DNA from: Stenotrophomonas aracearum
GTDB lineage: Bacteria; Pseudomonadota; Gammaproteobacteria; Xanthomonadales; Xanthomonadaceae
Direction: 5' to 3'
Length of the DNA stretch: 64,000 bases
Assembly (NCBI RefSeq): GCF_031834615.1
Contig: NZ_CP115543.1
Location: forward strand, 3,669,001 to 3,733,000
The translations under genes were made by a program, and so were the position numbers. Positions 10,764-18,686 of the stretch are shown here, piece by piece. The notes under the pieces were generated by a model. The model did no database searches, was not told the origin of the DNA, and saw only the letters and a program-made list of their open reading frames with translations. Position 1 is the stretch's first letter. Each line of letters opens with the position of its first letter.

Positions 10764-11155
10764 TTGATGATGGTAATGCGGGTGCCCTTCCCCGGAGCGC
10801 TGTCCAGGTCGAACTCGTCCACCAGCCTGCGCGAGCCGGACAGACCCAGACCCATGCCGCTGCCAGAGGACCAGCCGTCGGTGAGCGCCTGGGCCACGTC
10901 GGGGATGCCGGGACCGTTGTCGGAGAACACCAGCTTCAGCCCGCGACGAACGCCGCTCTCCACCACGAACCATTCCATGCTGCCGCCACCACCGTAGATG
11001 ACGGCATTGCGTGCCAGCTCGCTTGCGGCGGTGACCAGCTTGGTCTGGTTGATCAGGCTCATCCTGTTGGCCACGGCCAATTGGCGAACCGCCTGGCGGG
11101 CCAGTACCACGTCCTGTTCGACGCAGATCGGCAACGATCCACTCGGCGCGCTCAT
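10754..11155 (-). CDS. rsbT: Serine/threonine kinase RsbT
   Basis: Switch kinase that phosphorylates RsbR and RsbS in the stressosome and is then released to act on a downstream target. The 133 residues are a single GHKL ATPase: N box ASELARNAVIYGGGG, G1 box FSDNGPGIPD and G2 box GSGMGLGLSGSRRLVDEF. It overlaps rsbS by 4 bases and the fused phosphatase by 10 bases. In Bacillus RsbT activates RsbU; no rsbU or sigB lies here, so the target is likely the histidine kinases encoded downstream. Confidence 0.92.
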   Translation of the reverse strand: MSAPSGSLPICVEQDVVLARQAVRQLAVANRMSLINQTKLVTAASELARNAVIYGGGGSMEWFVVESGVRRGLKLVFSDNGPGIPDVAQALTDGWSSGSGMGLGLSGSRRLVDEFDLDSAPGKGTRITIIKWI

Positions 11156-11517
11156 GAGGCGTCTTCGTCGGTGCGCTGCAACAGCGCCATGCCACGCTCG
11201 ACATTGAGTGCGGTGCGCACGCCGGCAAGTGTCAGGCCGAGCTCCACCAGGGTGATCGCCACCGCCGGCTGCATGCCTACCACCACGGTGGTGGCATCCA
11301 TGATCCGGGCCAGCGAGGAGATGGTGGAAATCATGCGACCGATGAAGGAGTCGACGATATCCAAGGCAGAAATATCAATCAGCACGCCACGCGCGGAGGT
11401 CCGCTGGATGCGATCGCTCAGATCGTCCTGCAGGGTCAGCGCCAGCTGGTCATGCATGTCGACCTGGATGGTGACCAGCAACAGGTCGCCCATCTGCAGG
11501 ATAGGAATGCGGTCCAT
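11152..11517 (-). CDS. rsbS: Stressosome STAS protein RsbS
   Basis: A single STAS domain of 121 residues that forms the stressosome core with RsbR and holds RsbT. The conserved serine phosphosite is seen in ISALDIVDSFIGRMI, matching RsbS S59. It lies one base downstream of rsbR and overlaps rsbT by 4 bases. Family length and the order R-S-T leave little doubt. Confidence 0.92.
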   Translation of the reverse strand: MDRIPILQMGDLLLVTIQVDMHDQLALTLQDDLSDRIQRTSARGVLIDISALDIVDSFIGRMISTISSLARIMDATTVVVGMQPAVAITLVELGLTLAGVRTALNVERGMALLQRTDEDAS

Positions 11518-11518
11518 T

Positions 11519-12373
11519 TCAGTAGGCAGCCTTGGTCACCACCTGGCCGGTGCGCTTGAGCGCCAGCGCCAGCGCGTCGGCCAGGTTGGCCTTGGTCACG
11601 ATGCCCTGCAGGTCCAGGCCCAGGTGCACGATGGTCTGTGCGATCTGCGGACGTACGCCGCTGATGATCGCGTCGGCGCCCATCAGGCGGATGGCGGTAA
11701 CCGTCTTGAGCAGATGCTGGGCGACCAGGGTGTCCACGGTGGGCACGCCGGTGATGTCGATGATGGCGATCTCCGAGCCGGTCTCGACGATCCGCTGCAG
11801 CAGCGACTCCATGACCACCTGAGTGCGCTGGGAATCGAGCGTGCCGATCATCGGCAGCGCGAGGACACCTTCCCACAGCTTGACCACCGGGGTCGACAGT
11901 TCCAGCATTTCTTCCTGCTGCCGCTGGATCACTTCCTCACGGGTCTTCTGGAACGCCTTGACGCTGTGCAGGCCCAGGTCGTCGATCAGCTCCGAGATCA
12001 CCCACAGCTGCTCGCCCAGCGTCTTTGCGTCGTCGGTGAAGGTGTTCTGGATCAACTCGAACAGCGGGCGCTTGAGCGAGAACAGGAAGCTGGCCGTTTC
12101 CGAGGAACTGAACCCCTTCAATACGCGATCGCGCGAGAGCTGTTCGAGGAACTGGCGGATCTCCTGCCATTCGTTGCCGCCCACCCCGCCGGCACCGGCC
12201 GTGGACAACGCGGCCTGGAACAGGCGCCAGAATTCGCGGGTCTGGTTCTCCAGCTCGCGGGCGCCGATCCGGCCATCCTGGCCCTGGGCGGCCAGCTGCC
12301 CGGCCCACTGTGCCAGGACCGCGTCCTGGTGTCCGCGAAGAAGGTCGATGGTGCGCTGCTGCAATGCCGCCAT
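11519..12373 (-). CDS. rsbR: Stressosome sensor RsbR
   Basis: A 284-residue co-antagonist. The N-terminal 150 residues are helical and probably a non-heme globin-like sensor domain; the C-terminal 115 residues are STAS with the phosphosites in IIDITGVPTVDTLVAQ. It is the first gene of the rsbRST cluster, and the ATG at 12373 has AGGAA 8 bases upstream. The leader contains a GAGCCC...GGGCTC hairpin at 12402-12431. No histidine typical of heme ligation can be assigned with confidence. Confidence 0.9.
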   Translation of the reverse strand: MAALQQRTIDLLRGHQDAVLAQWAGQLAAQGQDGRIGARELENQTREFWRLFQAALSTAGAGGVGGNEWQEIRQFLEQLSRDRVLKGFSSSETASFLFSLKRPLFELIQNTFTDDAKTLGEQLWVISELIDDLGLHSVKAFQKTREEVIQRQQEEMLELSTPVVKLWEGVLALPMIGTLDSQRTQVVMESLLQRIVETGSEIAIIDITGVPTVDTLVAQHLLKTVTAIRLMGADAIISGVRPQIAQTIVHLGLDLQGIVTKANLADALALALKRTGQVVTKAAY

Positions 12374-12528
12374 GGGGGTAGTTCCTGCAGGGAAAGTGAG
12401 AGAGCCCCAACGCGAAGTCGCGTCAGGGCTCGAGTGGCCCCGAGCTTAAATGAATTCAGGTAGAGGCACCATCACGACACCCGATGCCGCGTGAAAGGCG
12501 CGTGCACAAGACTGACTGATTCACATAG

Positions 12529-12816
12529 TCAGGGCGGGTCCGAGCCGTTCGACTGTTCGCGACGCCTGCGCACCGCAAGTATCTGGCCAACGATGGCAGT
12601 GAGCAGGATCAGGCTGTTGGTCACTACGAATACGGTGGAGCCCAGCAAGGCGCTGTAGATGATGAAGAGGATGGAGGCCGTCATCTGCCCGACAAACAGC
12701 CAGGTCGACACGCCTTCTGCCGACGCCTCACGGTGTTGCTTGTAGATCTGCCTTGCCAGGGTGGCGATCAGCACCACGGTCGCGGCCCAGCCCAGCAGGT
12801 CGGCAGGCTGTTCCAT
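12529..12816 (-). CDS. SemiSWEET / PQ-loop-like small membrane protein
   Basis: A 95-residue protein with three hydrophobic helices (about 8-25, 42-60, 66-85), the topology of SemiSWEET sugar transporters, which work as dimers. The region LGWAATVVLIATLARQIYK resembles the PQ-loop start, with weak conservation of the PQ itself. The ATG at 12816 overlaps the stop of the glycosyltransferase gene by one base; a GTG one codon earlier is also possible. It is the last gene of a five-gene operon, so it might move a sugar or small metabolite of that pathway. Confidence 0.6.
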   Translation of the reverse strand: MEQPADLLGWAATVVLIATLARQIYKQHREASAEGVSTWLFVGQMTASILFIIYSALLGSTVFVVTNSLILLTAIVGQILAVRRRREQSNGSDPP

Positions 12817-13517
12817 CACTCGGGCACCATGCGCGACGGCAGCAGGCCCGCCCCCGCGCCGACCACCTCACGTTCCAGCGCGCGCAGGAAACTGCTGAAA
12901 CCGTGCTCGGCACGGGCGGTCCGCCGCGCACTGGTAGCCACTGCGGGTCGGGCGAGCCAGGCGATGCGGGCGCCGCTGCGGGCGATGGCATCCACCAGGG
13001 CCACGTCCTCGCCGGTATGCAGTTGCGCGAAACCACCCGCCGCCACATAGGCCGGCGCACTCACGCCGAGGTTGGCACCGTGGATATGCCGGTGCCCGTC
13101 CCGCGCCACTTCCCGTTCGGCGAATGCACGGCGCACCCGGTCCGGATAGTCCAGCCAGTCCCCGACCCCCACCACGCCGCAGAACGCGTCCGCACCGCAG
13201 CTGACCTGACGCGACAGCCAGTCCGGTGGCACCACGCTATCGGCGTCGGTGCTGGCGATCCAGCGCGCACCGCGGGCCAGCGCGAACGTGGCCGCCGCCG
13301 CACGCGCGCTGCCCACGCAGCGTGCATCGACCGCTACGGTGGCCGCGCCGTGTGCCGCACAGATCGCCCCCGTCCCGTCGCTGCAGGCATCCAGCGCCAC
13401 CACGACCAGGACCTCCTCGCCGTGCAGCTGGGGGTCGGCAGTCGCAGTGGCAATGGCTGCAAGGCAGCGGCCGATGGACTGCGCTTCATCGTGTGCCGGC
13501 ACGATCACGCCGATCAT
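12816..13517 (-). CDS. Glycosyltransferase family 2
   Basis: A 233-residue GT-A fold protein without membrane segments. It opens with IGVIVPAHDEAQSIGRCL, has the acidic DxD-like WIASTDADSVVPPDWL near 95-110 and the later GEDVALVDAI motif (ED of the catalytic base). It would transfer a sugar from a nucleotide donor to an unknown acceptor. It overlaps the methyltransferase gene by 4 bases and is the fourth of five coupled genes. Confidence 0.8.
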   Translation of the reverse strand: MIGVIVPAHDEAQSIGRCLAAIATATADPQLHGEEVLVVVALDACSDGTGAICAAHGAATVAVDARCVGSARAAAATFALARGARWIASTDADSVVPPDWLSRQVSCGADAFCGVVGVGDWLDYPDRVRRAFAEREVARDGHRHIHGANLGVSAPAYVAAGGFAQLHTGEDVALVDAIARSGARIAWLARPAVATSARRTARAEHGFSSFLRALEREVVGAGAGLLPSRMVPE

Positions 13518-14101
13518 CGCAGGCCTTCCTGTTGCGCCACGCTGGCGAGCCCGGTGCCCCAGCCCTGCAGCACCATGTCGGCATCCTGGTAGCAGAACAC
13601 TTCTTCCAGCCCGCGCGCGAAGGCGCGGTGCACCTGCAGCGCCGAACTCAGGGCCGCGTCGAAGGGATGCAGCCAGTGGCAGGCGAGCAGCAGCCCGTCA
13701 TCGGTCAGACTGGCCCGCAACTTCGCCGCCATCTCGACGACTTCCTGCGGCGGCAGGTAATAGCCCACCTCGCTCACCACGATCAGGTCGAAGCGGCCGT
13801 CCGGCCATTGATCGGGATGACGGGCCTGCGCCAGGCGCACGTTCGGCCGGTCATACGTGGTCGCCGCAGCGTCCGCCAAGGCAGCCGCGTTGAGGTCGGT
13901 GGCGAGCAGTGCGTCGCAGCGGCCTGCCAGCTCAGCCGTGAGCACTCCGTTGGAACAGCCGAGCTCCCAGCCGCTGTGGTAGCGCTGCCGGGTCAGGCAG
14001 GCCAGGGTCAGCGCCCGCTTGCGCGCCTCGTACCACCTGTTGCGGTACTGGAACGGGTCCGGCTCCCGGTAGATCTGCTCGAAGTATTCGGCGACGCTCA
14101 T
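13514..14101 (-). CDS. NodS-like SAM-dependent methyltransferase
   Basis: A 195-residue class I methyltransferase. Motif I is WELGCSNGVLTAELA near residue 45, the acidic residue after strand 2 is in LATDLNAAAL, and VVSEVGYYL corresponds to motif II. NodS-type enzymes N-methylate an amino sugar after deacetylation, and the neighbour is a PIG-L deacetylase, so a methyl transfer onto a deacetylated amino sugar is a reasonable inference. It overlaps both neighbours by 4 bases. Confidence 0.8.
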   Translation of the reverse strand: MSVAEYFEQIYREPDPFQYRNRWYEARKRALTLACLTRQRYHSGWELGCSNGVLTAELAGRCDALLATDLNAAALADAAATTYDRPNVRLAQARHPDQWPDGRFDLIVVSEVGYYLPPQEVVEMAAKLRASLTDDGLLLACHWLHPFDAALSSALQVHRAFARGLEEVFCYQDADMVLQGWGTGLASVAQQEGLR

Positions 14102-14856
14102 CCGATCAGTACCTCATAAGGGCGGTGGAACCGCGCCAGAACGTATTCGGGCAGGATCGGCTCGCACTCCAGGTCGCCCACGGCGCCGGTCTGCGTGGCA
14201 AAGGCCGATATCGCCCGTTGCTTGCGCGCCTGCGCGTCGGCGCACAGGGCAACGCGCTGCGCGCTCGGCCACGGCCCTGATTCCGCCGACGGGTCCAGCC
14301 AATGCCAGGCCCAGACCGGGTACTGCAGCACGCGTGCGCCGCAGCTGAGCGCCGCTGCTGCCGCCGCCCGCCCCACGGCCTCGTGATCCGGGTGCGCGTC
14401 CTGGACCCATGGCGCGACCACCACGTCGCCCGGCAGCAGGCGTCCGGCCAGGTGCGCGGCGAGGTCGGGTTCATGCCGTGCAACCGCGCCATCGGGAATG
14501 CCGAGCGCACTGACATGCGTCGCGTCCATGCCCAGTGCCTGCATCGCGCTGGCCAGCTCGCGCCTGCGGGCATCGCGAAGCCGGGAGTGCGACCAGCGTG
14601 GGTGATCGGGATAGCAGGCTTCGCCGTCGGTAACCGACACCACCTGCACGTTGCAGCCTTCGGCCAGCGCCGCCTGCATCAGGCCACCGCAGGCCAGCAC
14701 TTCGTCATCCGGATGCGGGGAGACCACGATCAGGCGACGCGCGCCGAGCAGTACGGTGTCGGCCCGCACCGATGGCAGCGCCTCCAGCCACGCGCAGGTC
14801 TGCCACGCGGACTCGGGCGTGCCCCGGCCCTCGATACGCACCGTTACAGCGTCCAC
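14098..14856 (-). CDS. PIG-L family deacetylase
   Basis: A 252-residue zinc-dependent deacetylase of the LmbE/PIG-L family, which removes acetyl groups from N-acetylglucosamine-type sugars. The metal motif VVSPHPDDEVLACGG and the second motif QDAHPDHEAVGRA are intact. I chose the GTG at 14856 because AGGAGG precedes it by 5 bases; upstream the frame is a shadow of the dehydrogenase gene. It overlaps that gene by 13 bases and the methyltransferase by 4. Confidence 0.85.
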   Translation of the reverse strand: MDAVTVRIEGRGTPESAWQTCAWLEALPSVRADTVLLGARRLIVVSPHPDDEVLACGGLMQAALAEGCNVQVVSVTDGEACYPDHPRWSHSRLRDARRRELASAMQALGMDATHVSALGIPDGAVARHEPDLAAHLAGRLLPGDVVVAPWVQDAHPDHEAVGRAAAAAALSCGARVLQYPVWAWHWLDPSAESGPWPSAQRVALCADAQARKQRAISAFATQTGAVGDLECEPILPEYVLARFHRPYEVLIG

Positions 14857-15806
14857 GGATCCTCCTGGCGCTGGACCGCCCTGCCCAGTTCCGCCCAGTC
14901 CCGATCCGCATGGCTCTGTCGGATGAACACCGTGAGGTCGGACCAGCGCTGGGCATGCTCCGGATCCAGGCACATCGGCGCCGGCCCCAGCGCGCGACCC
15001 ACCGCGTCCAGTACCCGCGTGCAGGTGCGCTCGACCACGCTGCGCACGCGGATCACGTCGGTCTGGTGGGACCGCGCAGGCATCGCATCGATCCACGCGG
15101 CAAGCTCACGCAGCAACGCGGCGGAGGACTGCAGGGCCATGTCGACCTCGCCGAGCAGCGCGGCTGCCTGGGCGTCGCCATCCACCCGCGGCGAGCGCTG
15201 GAGTGGCGACGCCAGTGCCACAGCAGCCCCGTACCAGCACGCGGCAATCCCGGCGCCGCCGTGCCAGAAGCCCGGCCGCGCCAGGTACGCGCCCGGCGCA
15301 CCGACCGGTTCGGCATGCACCTGGTCGAACTGCACGGTGCCGCTGGGAATCCCGCCCATGCCGGTGGCATGCCAGGTCTGCGGCTGCAGCAGCACACCCG
15401 GCGCATCGGTCCGGATGCACACCAGCCGCGAGCCCTCGCCATGGCGCGCCGTCACCAGTGCCACGTCCACCAGCCCCGCCCCCGAACACCAGGGCTTGCT
15501 GCCGCTGACCGTCCCGGTTTCATCGTCGAAACGAAGCGTGGCCTGCGGCCCCTCGGCAGCCCAGACCGCCGCCAGGGTGCCCTCACCCAGCAAGGTGGCA
15601 TGCAGGTCCGCCAGGATCGCCTGCGCGTCGAAGTGCGCTTCCAGCACTTTGGCGATGCACAGGTCGCGCGCGGCCAATGCGGCCAGCAGGCGCCAGCGCT
15701 CCAGTGTGTGGCCCCGACCGGGCAGTGGCAGCGAGGGCTGCCGGTTCAATACCTCCCGCGCGGCGGCTTCAAGTGCGGGGGCAGCGTGGTCGGAGAGCCT
15801 GTCCAT
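14844..15806 (-). CDS. Acyl-CoA dehydrogenase-like flavoprotein
   Basis: A 320-residue member of the acyl-CoA dehydrogenase fold, shorter than catabolic enzymes (about 380). Visible parts are the middle beta-domain with SGSKPWCSGAGLVDVALVTAR and a C-terminal helical bundle. The usual catalytic glutamate cannot be placed with confidence. It is the first gene of the operon with PIG-L, methyltransferase, glycosyltransferase and SemiSWEET. The operon type recurs in other proteobacteria, but its product is unknown to me. Confidence 0.75.
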   Translation of the reverse strand: MDRLSDHAAPALEAAAREVLNRQPSLPLPGRGHTLERWRLLAALAARDLCIAKVLEAHFDAQAILADLHATLLGEGTLAAVWAAEGPQATLRFDDETGTVSGSKPWCSGAGLVDVALVTARHGEGSRLVCIRTDAPGVLLQPQTWHATGMGGIPSGTVQFDQVHAEPVGAPGAYLARPGFWHGGAGIAACWYGAAVALASPLQRSPRVDGDAQAAALLGEVDMALQSSAALLRELAAWIDAMPARSHQTDVIRVRSVVERTCTRVLDAVGRALGPAPMCLDPEHAQRWSDLTVFIRQSHADRDWAELGRAVQRQEDPWTL

Positions 15807-15978
15807 GGCAAAGGGATACCCTGCCTCCCGTCTCGGATCAGTGACCGGGGTGTGTGGATACCGTGCAGTGCGCGCGGAAGCTGCGTTGAAACACCCGGCT
15901 CCTCACGGGGCTGACGGTGCCGATATGCGAAGCTATGGGGTGGCTTCCTGATCACGGTACCCGGTGGGGGTTGAACGA

Positions 15979-18216
15979 ATGTCGTCCTGGAATGTGAGTG
16001 ACCGCGCGCTGGATGTGTCCAGCTGCGCCCAAGAACCGATCCGCACGCCAGGCGCCATCCAACCGTACGGCCTGATCCTTGTCCTGGATCCGCAGACCCT
16101 GATCGTAAAGGAACGTGCCATCGCGCAGGCTGACCTGCTCGGCACGTTCGGCGATCCGCTGGGCCACCCCATCGACGACGTATTCGGAGGCGCCCTTGCC
16201 AGGTGCAGGCCGGCGCTGGAAACCATCAAGCCGGGCACCACGCAGTTCCTGGGCGCGCATGCCATCGGTCCCCATGACGGCCACCACACGCTGGCCCACC
16301 GGCTCGGCGATGACCTCATCGTCGAACTGGAAGCACCGGTGCCCGGCGAGCCCGGTTCGCTGGAAGACCTGTACCCGGCGATCCGCCGCTTCATGGAAGC
16401 GATCGAGCGGGTCGAGACCACGCGCGAACTGTGCGAGCTGGCGTCGGTGCAGATCCGCGAGCTGACCGGTTTCGACCGCACCCTGGTCTACCAGTTCGAC
16501 AAGGACTGGAACGGCGCAGTGGTGGCCGAGGACGGCAACGGCGTGCTGCCGAGCTACCTGGACCTGCGCTTCCCCGAATCCGACATTCCGGCCCAGGCGC
16601 GTGCACTGTACCGGCAGAACCGCGTGCGCCTTATTGCCGACAGCAACTACCAACCGGTGCCGCTGGTCCGCAGCGCCGGCCACGCCGGTCCGGGGCCGAC
16701 CGACCTGAGCCCGGCGATGCTGCGCAGTGTGTCCCCGGTGCACCTGCAGTACATGCGCAATATGGCCACCGGCGCCTCGATGTCGGTCTCGCTGCTGCGC
16801 GAAGGCGAGTTGTGGGGGTTGATCTCCTGCCACAACGCGCAGCCCAAGCGCGTGCCTTACCACGTGCGCACGGCCTGCGAGTTCATCGGGCAGATCCTGT
16901 CGCTGCAGATATCCCTGAAGGAACGTGCCGCCGTCGTCGAGGCACGCATCGCACGTCGCGCCATCCAGGTGCGGCTGCTGGGGCGCATGGCGGGCGACAC
17001 CGACTTCATGGCCGCGCTCGGCCGCGACCAGCACAACCTGCTGGCACTGACGCAGTCCGCCGGTGCCGCCATCGTGCACCGGGGCGAATGCCTGCTGCAT
17101 GGCGAATGCCCCAACCGCTCGCAGGTGCTGGAGCTGGTGCAGTGGCTGAGCGTGCAGCAGCACGAAGGCGACCTGTATTGCACCGACCGGCTGCCGCAGC
17201 TCTGGAAACCTGCCGAAGCCTTCGCCGACGTCGCCAGCGGCGTGCTGGCCATTTCAATTTCGCAGATCCACGACAGCTTCGTACTGTGGTTCCGCCCGGA
17301 AGTGGTCCGCACCGTACGCTGGGGCGGTGACCCGCGCAAGGAAGAGACCGGCCTGCCACTGTCGCCACGCACTTCGTTCGAAGGCTGGAAGGAAACCGTG
17401 CAGCGGCAGTCGCTGCCGTGGGACGACGTCGACCGCGATGCCGCGCTGGAACTGCGCACCGCCATCGTCGACATCGTGCTGCGCAAGGCCGAGGAAATGG
17501 CCGCGCTGAACGAACAGCTCCTGCGCAGCAACAAGGAGCTGGAAGCGTTCTCGTATTCGGTCAGCCACGACCTGCGTGCGCCCTTCCGCCACATCGTCGG
17601 CTACTCGGAACTGCTCTGGGCCTCGGCGGCGGAGAGGCTGAATGATTCAGAGAAGAGATTTCTGGATACCATCGTCGAGTCCGCACAATCGGCTGGAACG
17701 CTGGTGGACGACCTGCTCAGCTTCTCGCAGATGGGCAGGTCCACGATGGGTCAGATCTCAATGGACATGACCGCCCTGGTCGAAGATGTGCGGCACAAGC
17801 TGGATATGGAGTACGCCGGGCGCTCGATCCGCTGGCAGATACCGCATCTGCCCCGTGTTCAGGCAGACCCGGGCATGCTCCGCCTGGTCTGGCAGAACCT
17901 GCTGTCCAACGCGATCAAGTTCACCCGCGACAGCGCCCAGCCCACCATTGAAGTGGGCCATGAGCGTGGCGACACCGAAGACGTGTTCTACGTGAAGGAC
18001 AACGGCTGCGGTTTCGACATGCGCTATGTCGACAAGCTGTTCGGGGTGTTCCAGCGCCTGCACCATGCGGACGAGTACGAAGGTACCGGCATTGGCCTGG
18101 CCAACGTGCACCGCATCATCACCCGCCACGGCGGGCGCACCTGGGCCGATGGCCGGGTCGGCGAAGGTGCCACCTTCTTCTTCACCATTCCCTTTGTTAC
18201 TGGAGACAACCTATGA
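15979..18216 (+). CDS. bphP: Bacteriophytochrome histidine kinase
   Basis: Red/far-red light sensor that binds biliverdin. Domains in order: PAS (about 10-115), with the likely chromophore cysteine C16 in DVSSCAQEPIRTPG; GAF (about 135-300), with the LRFPESDIPAQAR motif and HLQYMRNM; PHY (about 315-485); HisKA with SVSHDLRAP; and HATPase with DNGCGFDMRY and GTGIGLANVHRI. The ATG at 15979 gives 745 residues, and a GGGGG stretch lies upstream. Its stop overlaps the response regulator start (ATGA). No heme oxygenase gene lies nearby, so biliverdin must come from elsewhere in the genome. Confidence 0.93.
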   Translation: MSSWNVSDRALDVSSCAQEPIRTPGAIQPYGLILVLDPQTLIVKERAIAQADLLGTFGDPLGHPIDDVFGGALARCRPALETIKPGTTQFLGAHAIGPHDGHHTLAHRLGDDLIVELEAPVPGEPGSLEDLYPAIRRFMEAIERVETTRELCELASVQIRELTGFDRTLVYQFDKDWNGAVVAEDGNGVLPSYLDLRFPESDIPAQARALYRQNRVRLIADSNYQPVPLVRSAGHAGPGPTDLSPAMLRSVSPVHLQYMRNMATGASMSVSLLREGELWGLISCHNAQPKRVPYHVRTACEFIGQILSLQISLKERAAVVEARIARRAIQVRLLGRMAGDTDFMAALGRDQHNLLALTQSAGAAIVHRGECLLHGECPNRSQVLELVQWLSVQQHEGDLYCTDRLPQLWKPAEAFADVASGVLAISISQIHDSFVLWFRPEVVRTVRWGGDPRKEETGLPLSPRTSFEGWKETVQRQSLPWDDVDRDAALELRTAIVDIVLRKAEEMAALNEQLLRSNKELEAFSYSVSHDLRAPFRHIVGYSELLWASAAERLNDSEKRFLDTIVESAQSAGTLVDDLLSFSQMGRSTMGQISMDMTALVEDVRHKLDMEYAGRSIRWQIPHLPRVQADPGMLRLVWQNLLSNAIKFTRDSAQPTIEVGHERGDTEDVFYVKDNGCGFDMRYVDKLFGVFQRLHHADEYEGTGIGLANVHRIITRHGGRTWADGRVGEGATFFFTIPFVTGDNL

Positions 18217-18686
18217 GAGATCTGCGGCCGATTCTGCTCGTGGAAGACAATCCGAAGGACGCTGAGCTGACGATGGCCGCCTTGGCCCGTTGCCAGCTCC
18301 TGAACGATGTCACCCACGTGCGGGACGGTGTCGAGGCGCTGGAATACCTGCGCGCCGAGGGACGCTACGCGGATGCGCAGCACGGCGGTCCGGTGGTGGT
18401 GTTGCTGGACCTGAAGCTTCCCAAGCTCAACGGACTGGAAGTGTTGAAAGAGATCCGCACCGATGCCTCGATCAGCAGCACCCCGGTGGTGATGCTCACC
18501 TCCTCGCGCGAGGAATCGGACCTGGTCAGCAGCTACGAGCTGGGCGTGAACGCCTTCGTGGTCAAGCCGGTGGACTTCAAGGAATTCCTGGAAGCCATCC
18601 AGGGCCTGGGCATGTTCTGGGGCATCACCAACCAGCCCCCGCCGCACGGCACGTTGTTCGGCGCCAAGAGCCGCACCGATGTCTGA
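18213..18686 (+). CDS. Single-domain response regulator (Rcp-like)
   Basis: A 157-residue receiver-only protein with acidic residues in LLVEDNPKDAEL, phosphoacceptor in VVLLDLKLPKLNG, threonine in VVMLTSSREE and lysine in VVKPVDF. Such regulators partner phytochromes in cyanobacteria (Rcp1) and proteobacteria. It overlaps bphP by 4 bases and the following hybrid kinase by 8, so it probably relays phosphate between them or acts as a sink. It has no output domain. Confidence 0.9.
   Translation: MRDLRPILLVEDNPKDAELTMAALARCQLLNDVTHVRDGVEALEYLRAEGRYADAQHGGPVVVLLDLKLPKLNGLEVLKEIRTDASISSTPVVMLTSSREESDLVSSYELGVNAFVVKPVDFKEFLEAIQGLGMFWGITNQPPPHGTLFGAKSRTDV

Noticed and set aside
9747..11228. A 493-residue protein with a 155-residue extra N-terminus before the RsbX-like protein
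   Set aside because: The extra part is the rsbT gene in another frame; the start at 10763 fits the domain limits and gene coupling.
12402..12431. Hairpin in the rsbR leader as riboswitch
   Set aside because: A single GAGCCC/GGGCTC stem without a conserved core does not match any riboswitch class I know.
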